The notes under the pieces: generated by a model
Seen by the model: only the letters and a program-made list of their open reading frames with translations
What the model was told of the DNA's origin: nothing
Databases searched by the model: none
Source: Protopterus annectens
Taxonomy: Eukaryota; Chordata; Ceratodontiformes; Protopteridae
Direction: 5' to 3'
Assembly: GCF_019279795.1 (NCBI RefSeq)
Contig: NC_056739.1
Location: forward strand, 10,780,229 to 10,844,228
Length of the DNA: 64,000 bases
Part shown: piece by piece, positions 54,440 through 64,000 of the stretch
Layout: each line of letters opens with the position of its first letter
Numbering within the stretch: position 1 is the stretch's first letter
Position numbers and translations under genes: made by a program

Positions 54440-56175
54440 CCTCAAGATATGCCTGAAACTAGCTCGTCTCCAGCTGTCACATAAGACCAAGTCCTAAAAG
54501 TACTATCAACAGCTGAAAATATTGCATTGATGGGTCCTGATAATATCCCTGGATCCATCTTAAATAACATGAAGCATGATTTAGCGACAACCCTAACACT
54601 GTTCATTCTCAGCTTCTATAGAGGTTTTGTAACAAGTAAATGAAGAACAGATACAGTCATTCCCCTGCATATGAGAGAACCCTCCACAGATCCAGGCAAT
54701 TACACACACATATGTCTGACCATTCTCATATGCAAAGCCATGGAAAGACTGATGGAATTAATCAATCAGGACACAGGGAATCTCCAGTCACTGGACCCAT
54801 CTCAGTTTGGATTTGTCAAGGGTAGGCTGTGCTTACTCAACGTAGTGGATGTTTTGAAAAGGTCACCAAAGCAATGGATGAAGTCAAAATGGTACATACC
54901 ACATGCCTAAACCTGGCCAAAGCCTTTGACACAATTTCCCACTCAGGCATAGTAGGAAAACTAAATAAATTGAGAAAAACACACAGCTCACCCACTGGAT
55001 TGCCAACTGGCAAACAGAAAGGATACAGATAATCAAAATAGGGGAAGTTACTTCCACAAAGAGACCAGTCATCAGAGGAGTCCCCCAGAGTTCTATGCTG
55101 GGACCTCTCCTAATTGGATTCTTCTATTTTTCTGAACTAAAAGTCCATACCGAAGGGCCCTTGCTAAGTTTGCAGATGAGCAGGCCTTGAATCCCCAGAT
55201 GACTTAGCCATCCTGCAGGAAGTTTTTTCCTAAATTAAATAACTGGTGCCAAAACCATGGACTGAAACTAAATGGTAAAAATGCATTAATGTATCCTTTG
55301 GGAAGTCATCCACCACAGGAAACTACCACATTGACAATATTCCCCTAGGAGCTGACCTAGTTGTTCTGGACAGTGACCTAACATTTGACTAACATATGTC
55401 CATTGCTGTAAGAAAGTCCTTCTATATTGCAAACAAAGGGACTGTGTCTAGATCTAGGAATGTAATCCCCCCTTTATTCAGCCTTCATTCATCCAGTCAT
55501 TGAATATAATGCCCCCTTTGGCACATATATGTCCAAACACGTGAACCAACTGGAATGTCCATAGAAATAATGTACTAAAAGGATGCAAGGCCTAAACAAC
55601 ATGTCCTGCATGAACCAACTCAAAGCCCTGTCAGTACACTCAGTATCCTACAGACTAAGAGTTGACCTGTGTCTGGCATACAAGACATCCTCCCACCCAT
55701 TACTGATGGCTTTACTGCACATCAGGAAGTCAAATGGTATCATACATACTCAGTTTAGTGGTTGAATCTCTTCTGCAACATGAAAAGAATAGATTGGGGG
55801 CAGGTATATCGCACAGAAGATACCGGTGCTATAAAACAGACTCCATATCCATATAAAACAAAGTTCATCTCGGCCCATATTCAAGTGCAACTTATATCTA
55901 GGGATAGAAAACAGAAAATGGACACCAGGATTGCACAGTGTACTACTGATGGACAAAGGCAGCTCCTAAATACTTTATACCATGCATGGAGCCCTCAAAT
56001 TATCTATGGTATGATCCCAGTTATTCTCATTAGGGGTAATATACAATTATTGACATGAGATGGGTAAGGCCAGTTTATAGCCAATGGGATAAGTTATTTT
56101 AAGCACAAAAAGAGAAGCTGTCTGGGTTTAAAATGGCCTGCAAGAGCAGATAGCCTAGTAAAACCTATGAAACTA
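54440..56175 (+). mobile_element. CR1 LINE copy 3, RT to 3-prime end
   Basis: GPDNIPGSIL at about 54,535, CKAMERLMELINQDTGN (54,730-54,780), FGFVKGRLC (54,808-54,834), LAKAFDTISHSG (54,910-54,945), GLPTGKQ, then the post-catalytic region (HVNQLE at about 55,540) and MQGLNNMSCMNQLKALS (55,583 onward). The 3-prime UTR ends TTAAAATGGCCTGC...AGCCTAGTA...ACCTATGAA (56,128-56,170). Same protein order and wording as copy 1. The endonuclease is missing (5-prime truncation). Confidence 0.85.
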
Positions 56176-56630
56176 TAAGACAACCAGCATTTCCTTTATG
56201 TTATTTTCCTTGTCTGGACTTTCCTAACCATGTCATTCCCTGTAACTCAATAGGGTCTCAAGAAATGCAACCACTTCTTCAAATGGTGTTAAACCAATAG
56301 CTCTGTGTAAAGGAAAAATCATTTTCATAGTTTTAGAATCAAACACCTTGACAATGTATTTAAAGTAATGTGAGCCTTAATTGCAGCCTTTGCACACTGA
56401 TCTTCATTAATAAACTAAAGAGCAATCCTGTCCTTCAATTTAGTGCCTCTCTTAGCTTTCATAAAACACTTCCAAACTAAAATACGTTTCTTATAACCTT
56501 TCTATTAAACAAAATGCAAAATGCCTCGCTTTCTATTTTTTACAATTAAAGTCATGGAACTATGATGCAGGGACTTAAATTCCTTAAAGATTAATTCCTC
56601 CATCTACAGGAACCAGAGGCATTTCATAAA
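56176..56630. other. No recognisable gene
   Basis: AT-rich spacer between CR1 copy 3 and the (CA)n tract. Nothing supportable. Confidence 0.5.

Positions 56631-56631
<1 letters not shown>

Positions 56632-56683
<52 letters not shown>
56632..56683. repeat. (CA)n, tail of the neighbouring SINE
   Basis: About 26 CA units; read on the minus strand this (TG)n directly follows the SINE body. Confidence 0.95.
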
Positions 56684-56687
<4 letters not shown>

Positions 56688-56875
56688 AGCCTAGCCATAA
56701 TTCCCTGGCTATTTCTTCCCACACTGTTTACTTGGACCCCTGATAGATTAGTACTAGGCTAATTGCCCTTGTGAGCCATTTTAAGCCTAGCCAATTATCC
56801 CTTGTGAGACTCAAACCCTGCACCTTGTGTTTGTAAGGCAAACACCTTAACCATTAGGCCACCCTCCCAAACTTC
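56684..56875 (-). mobile_element. tRNA-derived SINE with a CR1-like tail segment
   Basis: On the minus strand the head reads GGTGGCCTAATGGTTAAGG (A box, about 56,864-56,846) and GGGTTTGAGTCTC (B box, about 56,817-56,805), with an anticodon-like loop CTTACAA between. That is a tRNA-derived RNA polymerase III promoter. The body (56,800-56,752) contains CTAGGCTTAAAATGGCTCAC and GGGCAATTAGCCTAGTA, which resembles the CR1 3-prime UTR of copies 2-4. The element ends in (TG)n. Confidence 0.75.
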
Positions 56876-57159
56876 AACAAATAAAATGTGTTCCAGCCCT
56901 GGTCCTGGATGGACTCTGCTTGATACTCTTCTTTCATTCAGTACTTCCCTCTCTCCATCATTCTCTCTTTCTCTCTTCATAATCATCTCCTACACCAACT
57001 GGTTTATTCAGCTTTACCCATGACCACACCATGTCAGGCAACTTCATCATTAACCCTTTACTTCACACAGAATCAAATGCCTTGTTAAAATCCTCAAACC
57101 TTACATTCAATAGCTTACTCTTATACAAACTGTTCTTATTATTATTTTTGGGTCTCCAT

Positions 57160-57318
57160 CATGGACGTGCATGAGATTGTTTGGTAAAATTCATGGACGT
57201 GCATGAGATTGTTTGGTAAAATTCATGGACGTGCATGTGATTGTTTGGTAAAATTCATGGACGTGCATGAGATTGTTTGGTAAAATTTATGGACGTGTAT
57301 GAGATTGTTTGGTAAAAG
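57160..57318 (+). repeat. Minisatellite, five 32-bp units
   Basis: CATGGACGTGCATGAGATTG starts at 57,160, 57,192, 57,224, 57,256 and (as TATGG) 57,288, each unit ending TTTGGTAAAATT. Exact 32-base period, few changes. Confidence 0.97.
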
Positions 57319-57829
57319 GTACCCCCATAAACTCATGCTGCTTCTCATCCACTGCATTCATTTTATTACAGAAATATTTCTAAGCTTTTATTTTAGTATC
57401 TGCTCTACAACTAAATGCAATCCTTATTAAACTAACAGGCCTAGACTTCCCTAGTTCATTTTAAACAGATTCCATTTCTGCACCTTTTTAGTCTTTTGTA
57501 CACTGCCTATTCATAATATTAAATAAATCTAAAATTTGGGGTGAGTTTAAACTCACTGTTGGCTGTTTACAAGTATGCAACATCCTGTTAACCAAAATCC
57601 CAAAGGCCGTTTTACTGCCAAGGGATAATGAAAGAGTACATAGTATTTATCAGTGTTGTTGAAGACAGGCTGCAACTCTCTGCACCTGCAGTGTGGGGGC
57701 ATTGCCCCACACCCTTGATCTGTAAATATGCTACATCCAAGGTTATACCAACTTGGAGAAAAAGGCAACATCATGTGTCACTTTATCTGAAGTGATGTGA
57801 ACTCACATATATGAAATTTAGAGACTGGA
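57319..57829. other. No recognisable gene
   Basis: Contains a short palindrome-like stretch near 57,690 (GTGGGGGCATTGCCCCAC). No coding frame I can assign. Confidence 0.45.
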
Positions 57830-59460
57830 GGTGTAGCAGAGGCTCTACAGTGGAGTGCAGGCACTCCAGTTAGAAAGATGATAAAATCAACAAGCAAAGG
57901 AGAGTAATATTGCTGGAAATTAATTCATCCTCAAGTCTCGTTGAGTACCTTCATGAGGTAGATCCTGTTTTTATAAAATCTCACCAAGGCGACACTGATA
58001 TATAGACTGTATTTTATATAGCATATAACATGGCAGAAGTAGGTTAAAAATTAAAAAGAGACCCAGGTGCACCAGAGCAAGGATAAAAATGTGTCCAATC
58101 CTGGTAGGCACACTGGTGCCAGGACTGGAAAAAATGACAAAGTAGATTCCTCAAAACATGGAAACATTCCTACAATGGGATTAGGGCAAGCTCAAGAGGA
58201 GGATGCCCCCCCCCCCCCCCCCCATTGTAAAAGAAAGTAGTAGTCCACAAAAACACAAAAAAATGACAGGCCAAAAAAGAGCCATTAAGATGATAGAGTG
58301 GACTATAGGGGAGAAAAAGAAATGATGCATTGTTACGATTATGCAAGAAACCTAGAATTTCTGGATAGAAGATATTCAAAAAGATTAAGAGAGAAATTAG
58401 AGGAAAGAAAAATACTTGCACAAGAAAAACTGTCAAAAGCTTCAAATACAAATTTGTGTTAATACAACATATTCATGAAAAACACTATACACCAAGAAAC
58501 CTTGAACCATTTGGAAAAAGAAGTGACCGAGGAAATGCAAAAATAAAAAGAACAAAAACTAGAGAATTTTCACAGTAATAGAAAAGAAACATGGACATGG
58601 GAAAGAAGGAAAATCTGATATGGTCCCATATTTAAGCAAAGGAGAAAGCTAAACTAATCAACACAAAAATATTTTGAATAAAAATCAGGCAAAGGCACCC
58701 AGATATGGAAAATTTCACAATACAAAAAAAATCACAAAGGGGGAACATAGAACTGCAGATTAGTAAAGTAAAAGTTAGACAAATAGAAGCTGAAGTTATG
58801 GAATACCTGCGAAGTGAAGGAATTAGTATAGAAAGTCTAACACAGGTTATGTCACAACATGATGAAACAATGAGTCCCCAAAGTAAGGAGAAACAGATGG
58901 AACAGGAGATATATGAAGAAGAAATATAGACATGGGAAAGAAAAAGAGATTTAATATGGTGCAATACTTATGCAACGGAGAAAGCAAAACTAATCAATAC
59001 AAAAAAGCAGCACCAAAGATATTTGAAGAGAAATACAGTTAAAGGCATCCAGATATGGAACATTTTACAATACAAAAAAAAAAAAAGAAAACAAAGCGGG
59101 AGGTAGAAAAGAGGATTTGTAATGGAGATGTTAAAGAAATAGAAAGTGATGTTATGGATTACTTGTGAAGTGAAGGACTTAGTGTAGAAAATCAAACTTT
59201 GGTAACATCACAGCATGATGAAACAGTAAGTCCCCGAATTAAGGGGAAACAGGTGGAAGAGGAAGAATCTGATCACCTGCCACATGAAGATGCTCTGAAG
59301 CGTTTAATAGAAAACCAGCCCAAAACTTCAGATGGAGTTTGCACAGCAAAGGAAAGAGCAGGAAATGATGGCAACTCAGACATAATGGGCTATTGATCTG
59401 ATATGAAAGAGCAATGAATCATGCACAATGCAGATGAAGAGAATATATATGCAAAAAAAA
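57830..59460 (+). mobile_element. R4-like LINE, copy C (5-prime part only)
   Basis: From about 57,873 matches 3,443-5,020 of copy A: GTGTCCAATCCTGGTAGGCA region, MEYLRSEGISIESLTQVMSQ frame (58,795-58,929), the EKAKLINTKK block and the internal duplication (offset about 338). An 18-base C tract (58,206-58,223) replaces C7 of copy A (3,774). It stops near 59,460, where PLE copy 3 begins, so the RT and nuclease parts are absent. Confidence 0.8.
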
Positions 59461-59683
59461 GGCACAGACTACTATAAAAACAGAACAGACTTGACCACAC
59501 TGCAAAACTCCTCCAGACAAAGTTTAATTTATTAAGTAGACTAACAGAAACTAAATTAATTGAAACATAATCACTTTTCCACTTCCCTTTATATTATCCT
59601 GAACCAATCAGAATTGCAAAATACAGTCAAGTTAAAAAATGTACAAGTTAAAAAATACAAAATAACAAATCTTAAGAAATAAG

Positions 59684-59742
<59 letters not shown>

Positions 59743-61858
59743 CACACAAACAAACTAACTAAACCAAATGTAACAACTCTTCAACTTTTAAAGTGCAATT
59801 TTTTTTTAATTAAATAAAATGCATGCAATCTATAACTTGAATAAACAGTATGAACCAATATTTAAAAGTGCATGAAAATATGTATGAATATATATATGGA
59901 CATTAATATACATATATAAAAATATATAAATATATAATATATATATATATATGTATATGTCACAAAATTGTTTCATAAAATGCTTTGTAATCATGTATTT
60001 CATACCATAGCAGCGTTCTACACCAGAAAATAAAAGTGATCAAATTGTCCACCCTGTTAGTTTTAAAAAACATAGTTATCTTTCTAATGCTTTTAACCTC
60101 AACAGGCTATTAATAGAGAGTTGATCATATAAACCAGGCCAGTTAGAATTTAACTTGAGTTGCCAGTACAGCTCATGCCGTTCAAGATGTAATTGCCATG
60201 GACCATGTCTATTATATACCTGCATTTGCTCAACAATACAAAATTTAGTCATGTGTAGGATTTTCATTAATGTGATTAGCTAATGCAATTGTCAATTTCT
60301 TTTTCTTGACATCATAACTGTGTTCATAAATTCTCTCACGCACTTTTCTCTTGGTTTTCCCAATGTAAAAGCATGGGCATGAATTACAAGTAGCACAATA
60401 TACCACCCCTGTGGATTTGCAAGTATACAAGCCATTAATGTTAATTACATGTTGGTTGACCTGTAGTTGTTGTGTAGTGATGACAAATTTACAATAATTG
60501 CAACCCCCACAAGTTTTCATGCTCTTAACAGTAGTCAGTTTTGATGCTATTTCGAACAAAGCCTTGAGATTAGTTCCCTGCAGTACATAATTCTTGTTTT
60601 TTCACCAATATTTTCCCTTAGGAAATCTTCAAGTAGAACTGTCCAGTTCTTCTCAAGCACATTTTTTATTAACAGACTATATTTTGTGAACACAGTAATA
60701 AAAGAACAATATAAGTTCTTGTCAGCAATAGATACCCCATCAGTTTCCCTCAAGCTAACTTGCAATGTATGATGACAGACATTTTTTGGGGATAGAATGA
60801 GATTCCCACAAAATAATTCATCTGCATTTTATTCATCAGTTCATACATTGCATTATCTATAAAGGCAGTGGGGTACCCCCTTTTGGAAAACATAGATTTC
60901 AAAATGTGGCATTCATCCCAAAAATCCTTCTCAAACTCATCTTGGCTGCATGGACTAATTGGCCCTTTATGGCAGCCTTTTTCTGGATAATGGGGTGGGA
61001 GATATCAAAGTGAAGAAAACTGTTAGAATGTTTTCTTACATTATATTTTGGAAAGAAACATAGCATTTGAACTGTCCTTTATAAGCCATACATCAAGATA
61101 TGTGATGTGTTCACTGCTGTAGGTGTAGGTAAACTTAAGAAACAGGGATGAATCACTGATGAACTTGATGAATGGTGGGATGAGGTCTTCTCCATCCCAT
61201 AACATAAAGATATCATCTATGAATTCTGTATAAAATTTACACTGGGTATAGAACTATGATGTAAATAAATAGTTCTCCCACTGTAACATCACACTGTTCA
61301 CAAACAAACCACCACAACCCCAGTACATTGATAGTAAACGACTTGGTCAAATGTTAAAAAGTTATTTTTTTAACACAATATTTAACAAGTTTTCATAAAG
61401 GTTACTTTTATCTTGTGGTAGACCCTTTTCAGCTAGATATTCACAAAACCATTCAACTTCCAGCTTGTGAGGTATAACAGAATAAAGGTCCTTAACATCT
61501 AATGTTGTAAGTATGTAGGATGCTTTGAATGGAATAATATTTATTTTCTGCAGAAATTCCCAGGAGTTGTGACAAATTTGAGGTGCATAAAAAAAAACAG
61601 AGATTTTAACTTAGTATCCAAGTACTTTGCACAGGGGTGGGTAACACTGCCCTGTGCATCTACTATTGGGCGCATGGGTGGTTGTTTTCACAATAAACAG
61701 ATCATATATCTGTCCCCTTATACTCCTATATGCCCCATTCTTTTCATTAAGGGATACTTCCCCATAAGTACAGTCACTCAAAAGATGCTTCATTAAGTTG
61801 TAGTCACCTTTATTAAAAATTGCAAGCCACCACCCTTATTTTCCTTAATTATCCTGAT
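59461..61858 (-). mobile_element. Penelope-like element, copy 3, 3-prime part
   Basis: Minus strand: RT palm remnants (61,858 to about 60,790, including a KENKGG-type block at about 61,840 where KADKGG is usual, and a degraded F-x-RGYP block at about 60,885), thumb/linker (60,765-60,547), GIY-YIG (60,559-60,245) and a 3-prime UTR with AT-rich (59,887-59,958) and (CA)n (59,684-59,748) tracts. Many stops, so it is older than copy 2. The RT upstream part resumes beyond 62,905. Confidence 0.8.
60245..60559 (-). pseudogene. PLE GIY-YIG endonuclease, copy 3
   Basis: 104 residues: TCGGCNYCKF (CxxC cluster), STGVVYCATCNSCPCFYIGK (GIY and YIG blocks) and RKVRERIYEHSYDV with Arg and Glu-His, then ALANHIN. 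The same order is seen in copies 1 and 2. The upstream frame (60,765-60,547) has TKYSLLIKNVLEKNWTVLLE, matching the pre-linker segment of copy 2. Confidence 0.9.
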
Positions 61859-62905
61859 CACAAGATCATAGGAAATTACTAGGCTATTAGCCCTGAGGTC
61901 CTTATAAGCCTAGTCAACAGTTTAGCTCATGTTTAGACAAGTCAGCACCCAATGCCCCTGTCCAGCAGGGACATGGGTGGAATCCCAGGGAAGTATTTTC
62001 TGTTTCCCATCCAGTTATCCAAGTTGTGCTTAAAAAGTGGAAAAGAGGTGCTTTGCTTGATGTGGACAGGGAGTCTATTCCACAGTTGGGGTAGTCTCTG
62101 GGACACAAATCTGTCCTGCCAACAAGTCTGTTGATGTCAAAGACCAGGTTGAGGCCAAGCGTGCAGGTTACTCGAGTGGAGCTTCACGTGCGGATATGCA
62201 GCAGTCCCATCAAGGCTGGGTCCAAGATTACGTTTTATGCCCGACAGAGGTCACTTCTGAGGAGTTTGTATGAAACTGAGTAGAGGGATAGGGTTTTTAG
62301 CCTATCTGTGCATGGCAGATTTTTGAGGCCCTGGATTCTCCTGGTGAGGAACCACTGTGGTCTCTCCAGCTGCTGCATGTGCTTTGTGAGATACATGCTG
62401 AAGGGGGCATTGTACTCAATAATGGACCTTATAAGGGAATAATACAGGGATGTTATGAACTCCTTGTATCTGGATGAGATAGCCTTAATTATGAGGTGGG
62501 CCATGTAGAAAGCTTTCAATACAACGGAAGCAACATGGTGGTCAAAAGTCAGGTTGCTATCAACCTGGGTGCCCAAATCCATCACGACTGATTGTGTGCT
62601 TAGGACATTGTTATTAATGTGATAATTTGTGGGAACATCACTCTCCCCAAAGGGGATGACGATGCATTTTTTTTGGTATTCAGCTTGAGGCCATGTTTCT
62701 GGCACCAGTCATTTGTTTGGATGAGACCCTCTTGGAGGATGTCCACATCACTAGAGGAACTGATGACAGCACCCAGCATTCAGTCATCTATAAACACGGT
62801 CAGCCATAGCCCACTAGTTTTGGTGTGCACCTCAGAAAAGTATATGCCAAGTAACAGAGCCCCCAAGACCGAACTGATGTTGTCATTATTCCTTAATAAT
62901 ACTAG
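61859..62905 (-). mobile_element. CR1 LINE copy 4, 3-prime part, inserted in PLE copy 3
   Basis: The frame 62,705-62,235 carries MDLGTQVDSNLTFDHHVASV, YSLIRSIIEYNAPFSMYLTK, HMQQLE and LKTLSLYSVSYKL, the region after the RT centre. The same region lies at 330-1 and 32,070-32,400. The 3-prime UTR on the minus strand has CTAGGCTTATAAGGACC and TAATAGCCTAGTAATTTCCTA, ending near 61,859. 5-prime truncated. Confidence 0.87.
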
Positions 62906-64000
62906 TCTTTCTCTTCGCCTGTGAGGTTATCCATATTATTAAATGGTCTTTGCTGGGCTAGAGTATTCATAATATCCAACTTGCACAATTTCTTACATAA
63001 CGCTAGTGGACGGCATAGAGGGGGGTTATAAGTACTACAAAGTCGCAAGGGGCCCATTGCTGTTGTTATGTTGGAATGTTGGAAAATCACCATAAAAGTG
63101 AGCTTATGTACATAACATTTTAAGTCCATGGGCACATGTGCAGTATCCACATGTTTCCCTGGGACAAAAGCGGGACCCCTAGAAAAAAAGGATTACACTT
63201 TTTCCATCAGTTAAATAATTTGAATAACTGTATACCAACAAATCACCACTACTATTAGTTATAAAAGTACAAGAAGGTAAGAGGTGATCCTGGTGCTGGG
63301 TGTGAAGCAGATTTTCATCAATGGTGTTAGCAGGAAAACTGTTTACCAATCGGAACCCATAGGCTGCCAGTTGGGGTTGGTCCGTGTTCTGCTGTGCAGT
63401 GACTGATTTCCCCTCTGTACTGTCATTCTTCCCCTCTGTCACCCCCTCTCTGATAATTACCCCTCCCAGATGTTTTGTTGTAGGGATGAGAGTGATATCC
63501 TACTTGTATTTGCCTGGACTTAATTTTCTCCAACCTCCTCAACTCTGGCCAGGCTTCTTGTTCTAGAAAAATGGTGTTGTCAGGTGCTGGTTCAGCCCCC
63601 AAGGTTTCATCTCCCACCAAAAGATCTAAGTTTAGGTTGGGTTGCCCACTGTTCGCTGAATTAACTGTGTTAACCTATTGTTGTTCTTGTTACCTCATAC
63701 CCCAAATGTGAGAGGGAGGTGGAGAGGGATAAGCCCTATTATTAGCATAATCTTTTCAGTCCTGGTTAAGTTTTTTTTACTTTCCGTCTCTTTATTATTT
63801 GCACTTGTTCATCAATGCAATAAAATATTTGAGCATGTTCAAACTTATACTGCTCATAATTAATATCATGTAAAATTAAAATGTCAAGACCCTGGACATC
63901 ATTGATTACATTTTCAATTTATTTAGAATTATGGTTGAACAAAACTTGCATGTATTCCTGTCCATGCTTATCACATAATGCAATCAGTTCCTGATGTAAT
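62906..64000 (-). mobile_element. Penelope-like element, copy 3, 5-prime part (runs off the window)
   Basis: Minus-strand frames at 63,150-62,902, 63,442-63,179 and 63,620-63,423 include an NYLTDGKSVILFF stretch followed by GPAFVPGKHVDTAHVPMDLK. This fits the region before the RT in PLEs (a short L-x-x-GL-x-F-x-P block then a D-x-x-x-F basic segment). Further upstream (63,990-63,780) the minus strand gives a hydrophilic Gln/Asn/Lys-rich N-terminal region. The match is partial and decayed. Confidence 0.6.

Noticed and set aside
55762-56058. 98-residue open frame inside CR1 copy 3
   Set aside because: It lies in the 3-prime part of the LINE where the native frame is already broken, and shows no recognisable block.
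56805-56864. Functional tRNA gene
   Set aside because: A and B boxes are present, but the acceptor stem does not pair and the sequence runs on into a SINE body and (TG)n tail.
57688-57710. GTGGGGGCATTGCCCCAC palindrome as a regulatory site
   Set aside because: Short and isolated, with no partner or family context in the window.

Overview
This is vertebrate-type genomic DNA: AT-rich, full of simple repeats, with no operons and no intact autonomous protein gene. Almost every long open frame is a decayed piece of a retrotransposon. The mixture (several CR1, L2, R4-like and Penelope-like copies, two DIRS-type tyrosine-recombinase elements, a little L1/Tx1-like sequence, a tRNA-derived SINE) suggests a large-genome sarcopterygian such as a lungfish, or else an amphibian. 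That is inference from repeat content, not a species call.

The only host coding sequence I can support is two short plus-strand exons, 32,977-33,080 and 53,697-53,791. Both have good splice sites. They join in phase (a split Gly codon) and together read as the last membrane helix and start of the cytoplasmic tail of a solute carrier family 5 (SLC5A) sodium-coupled transporter, most like the SMCT branch (SLC5A8). On this reading the window lies inside that gene: an upstream intron (1-32,976), a 20.6-kb intron (33,081-53,696) and a downstream intron (53,792 onward).

Layout. 1-2.9 kb: CR1 remnant (-) and a DIRS tyrosine-recombinase remnant (+). 3.4-8.3 kb: R4-like LINE with restriction-like endonuclease (+). 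8.5-10.5 kb: L2 3-prime pieces (+). 11.35-15.15 kb: nearly full L2 (-). 15.49-21.3 kb: a repeated GA-rich block present twice, the first copy split by a 3.1-kb composite element with a 15-bp target duplication. That composite carries a Penelope-like 3-prime part, a FLYWCH/MULE transposase fragment and long inverted ends. 21.3-22.7 kb: L2 3-prime part (+). 23.15-26.8 kb: second nearly full L2 (-). 28.8-32.8 kb: CR1 with ORF1 esterase (+), split by an L1-like piece (-). Then exon; R4-like copy (35.6-37.3 kb, +); a 112-bp tandem repeat; a Jockey-superfamily LINE piece (41.6-42.4 kb). 43.45-50.9 kb: a structurally complete DIRS element (-) with inverted terminal repeats and an internal complementary region, its recombinase gene cut in two by a Penelope-like element (44.39-46.15 kb, +). 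Then LINE pieces, the second exon, CR1 (54.4-56.2 kb, +), a tRNA-derived SINE, a 32-bp minisatellite, an R4-like 5-prime piece (57.85-59.45 kb, +), and a long Penelope-like element (59.46-64 kb, -) split by CR1 (61.86-62.9 kb, -).

The biology is mostly retroelement traffic inside an intron: nested insertions, chimeric insertion, internal duplications, and a SINE whose tail resembles the CR1 3-prime end next to it. All coordinates of repeat edges are by eye and approximate unless a target duplication or splice site fixes them.
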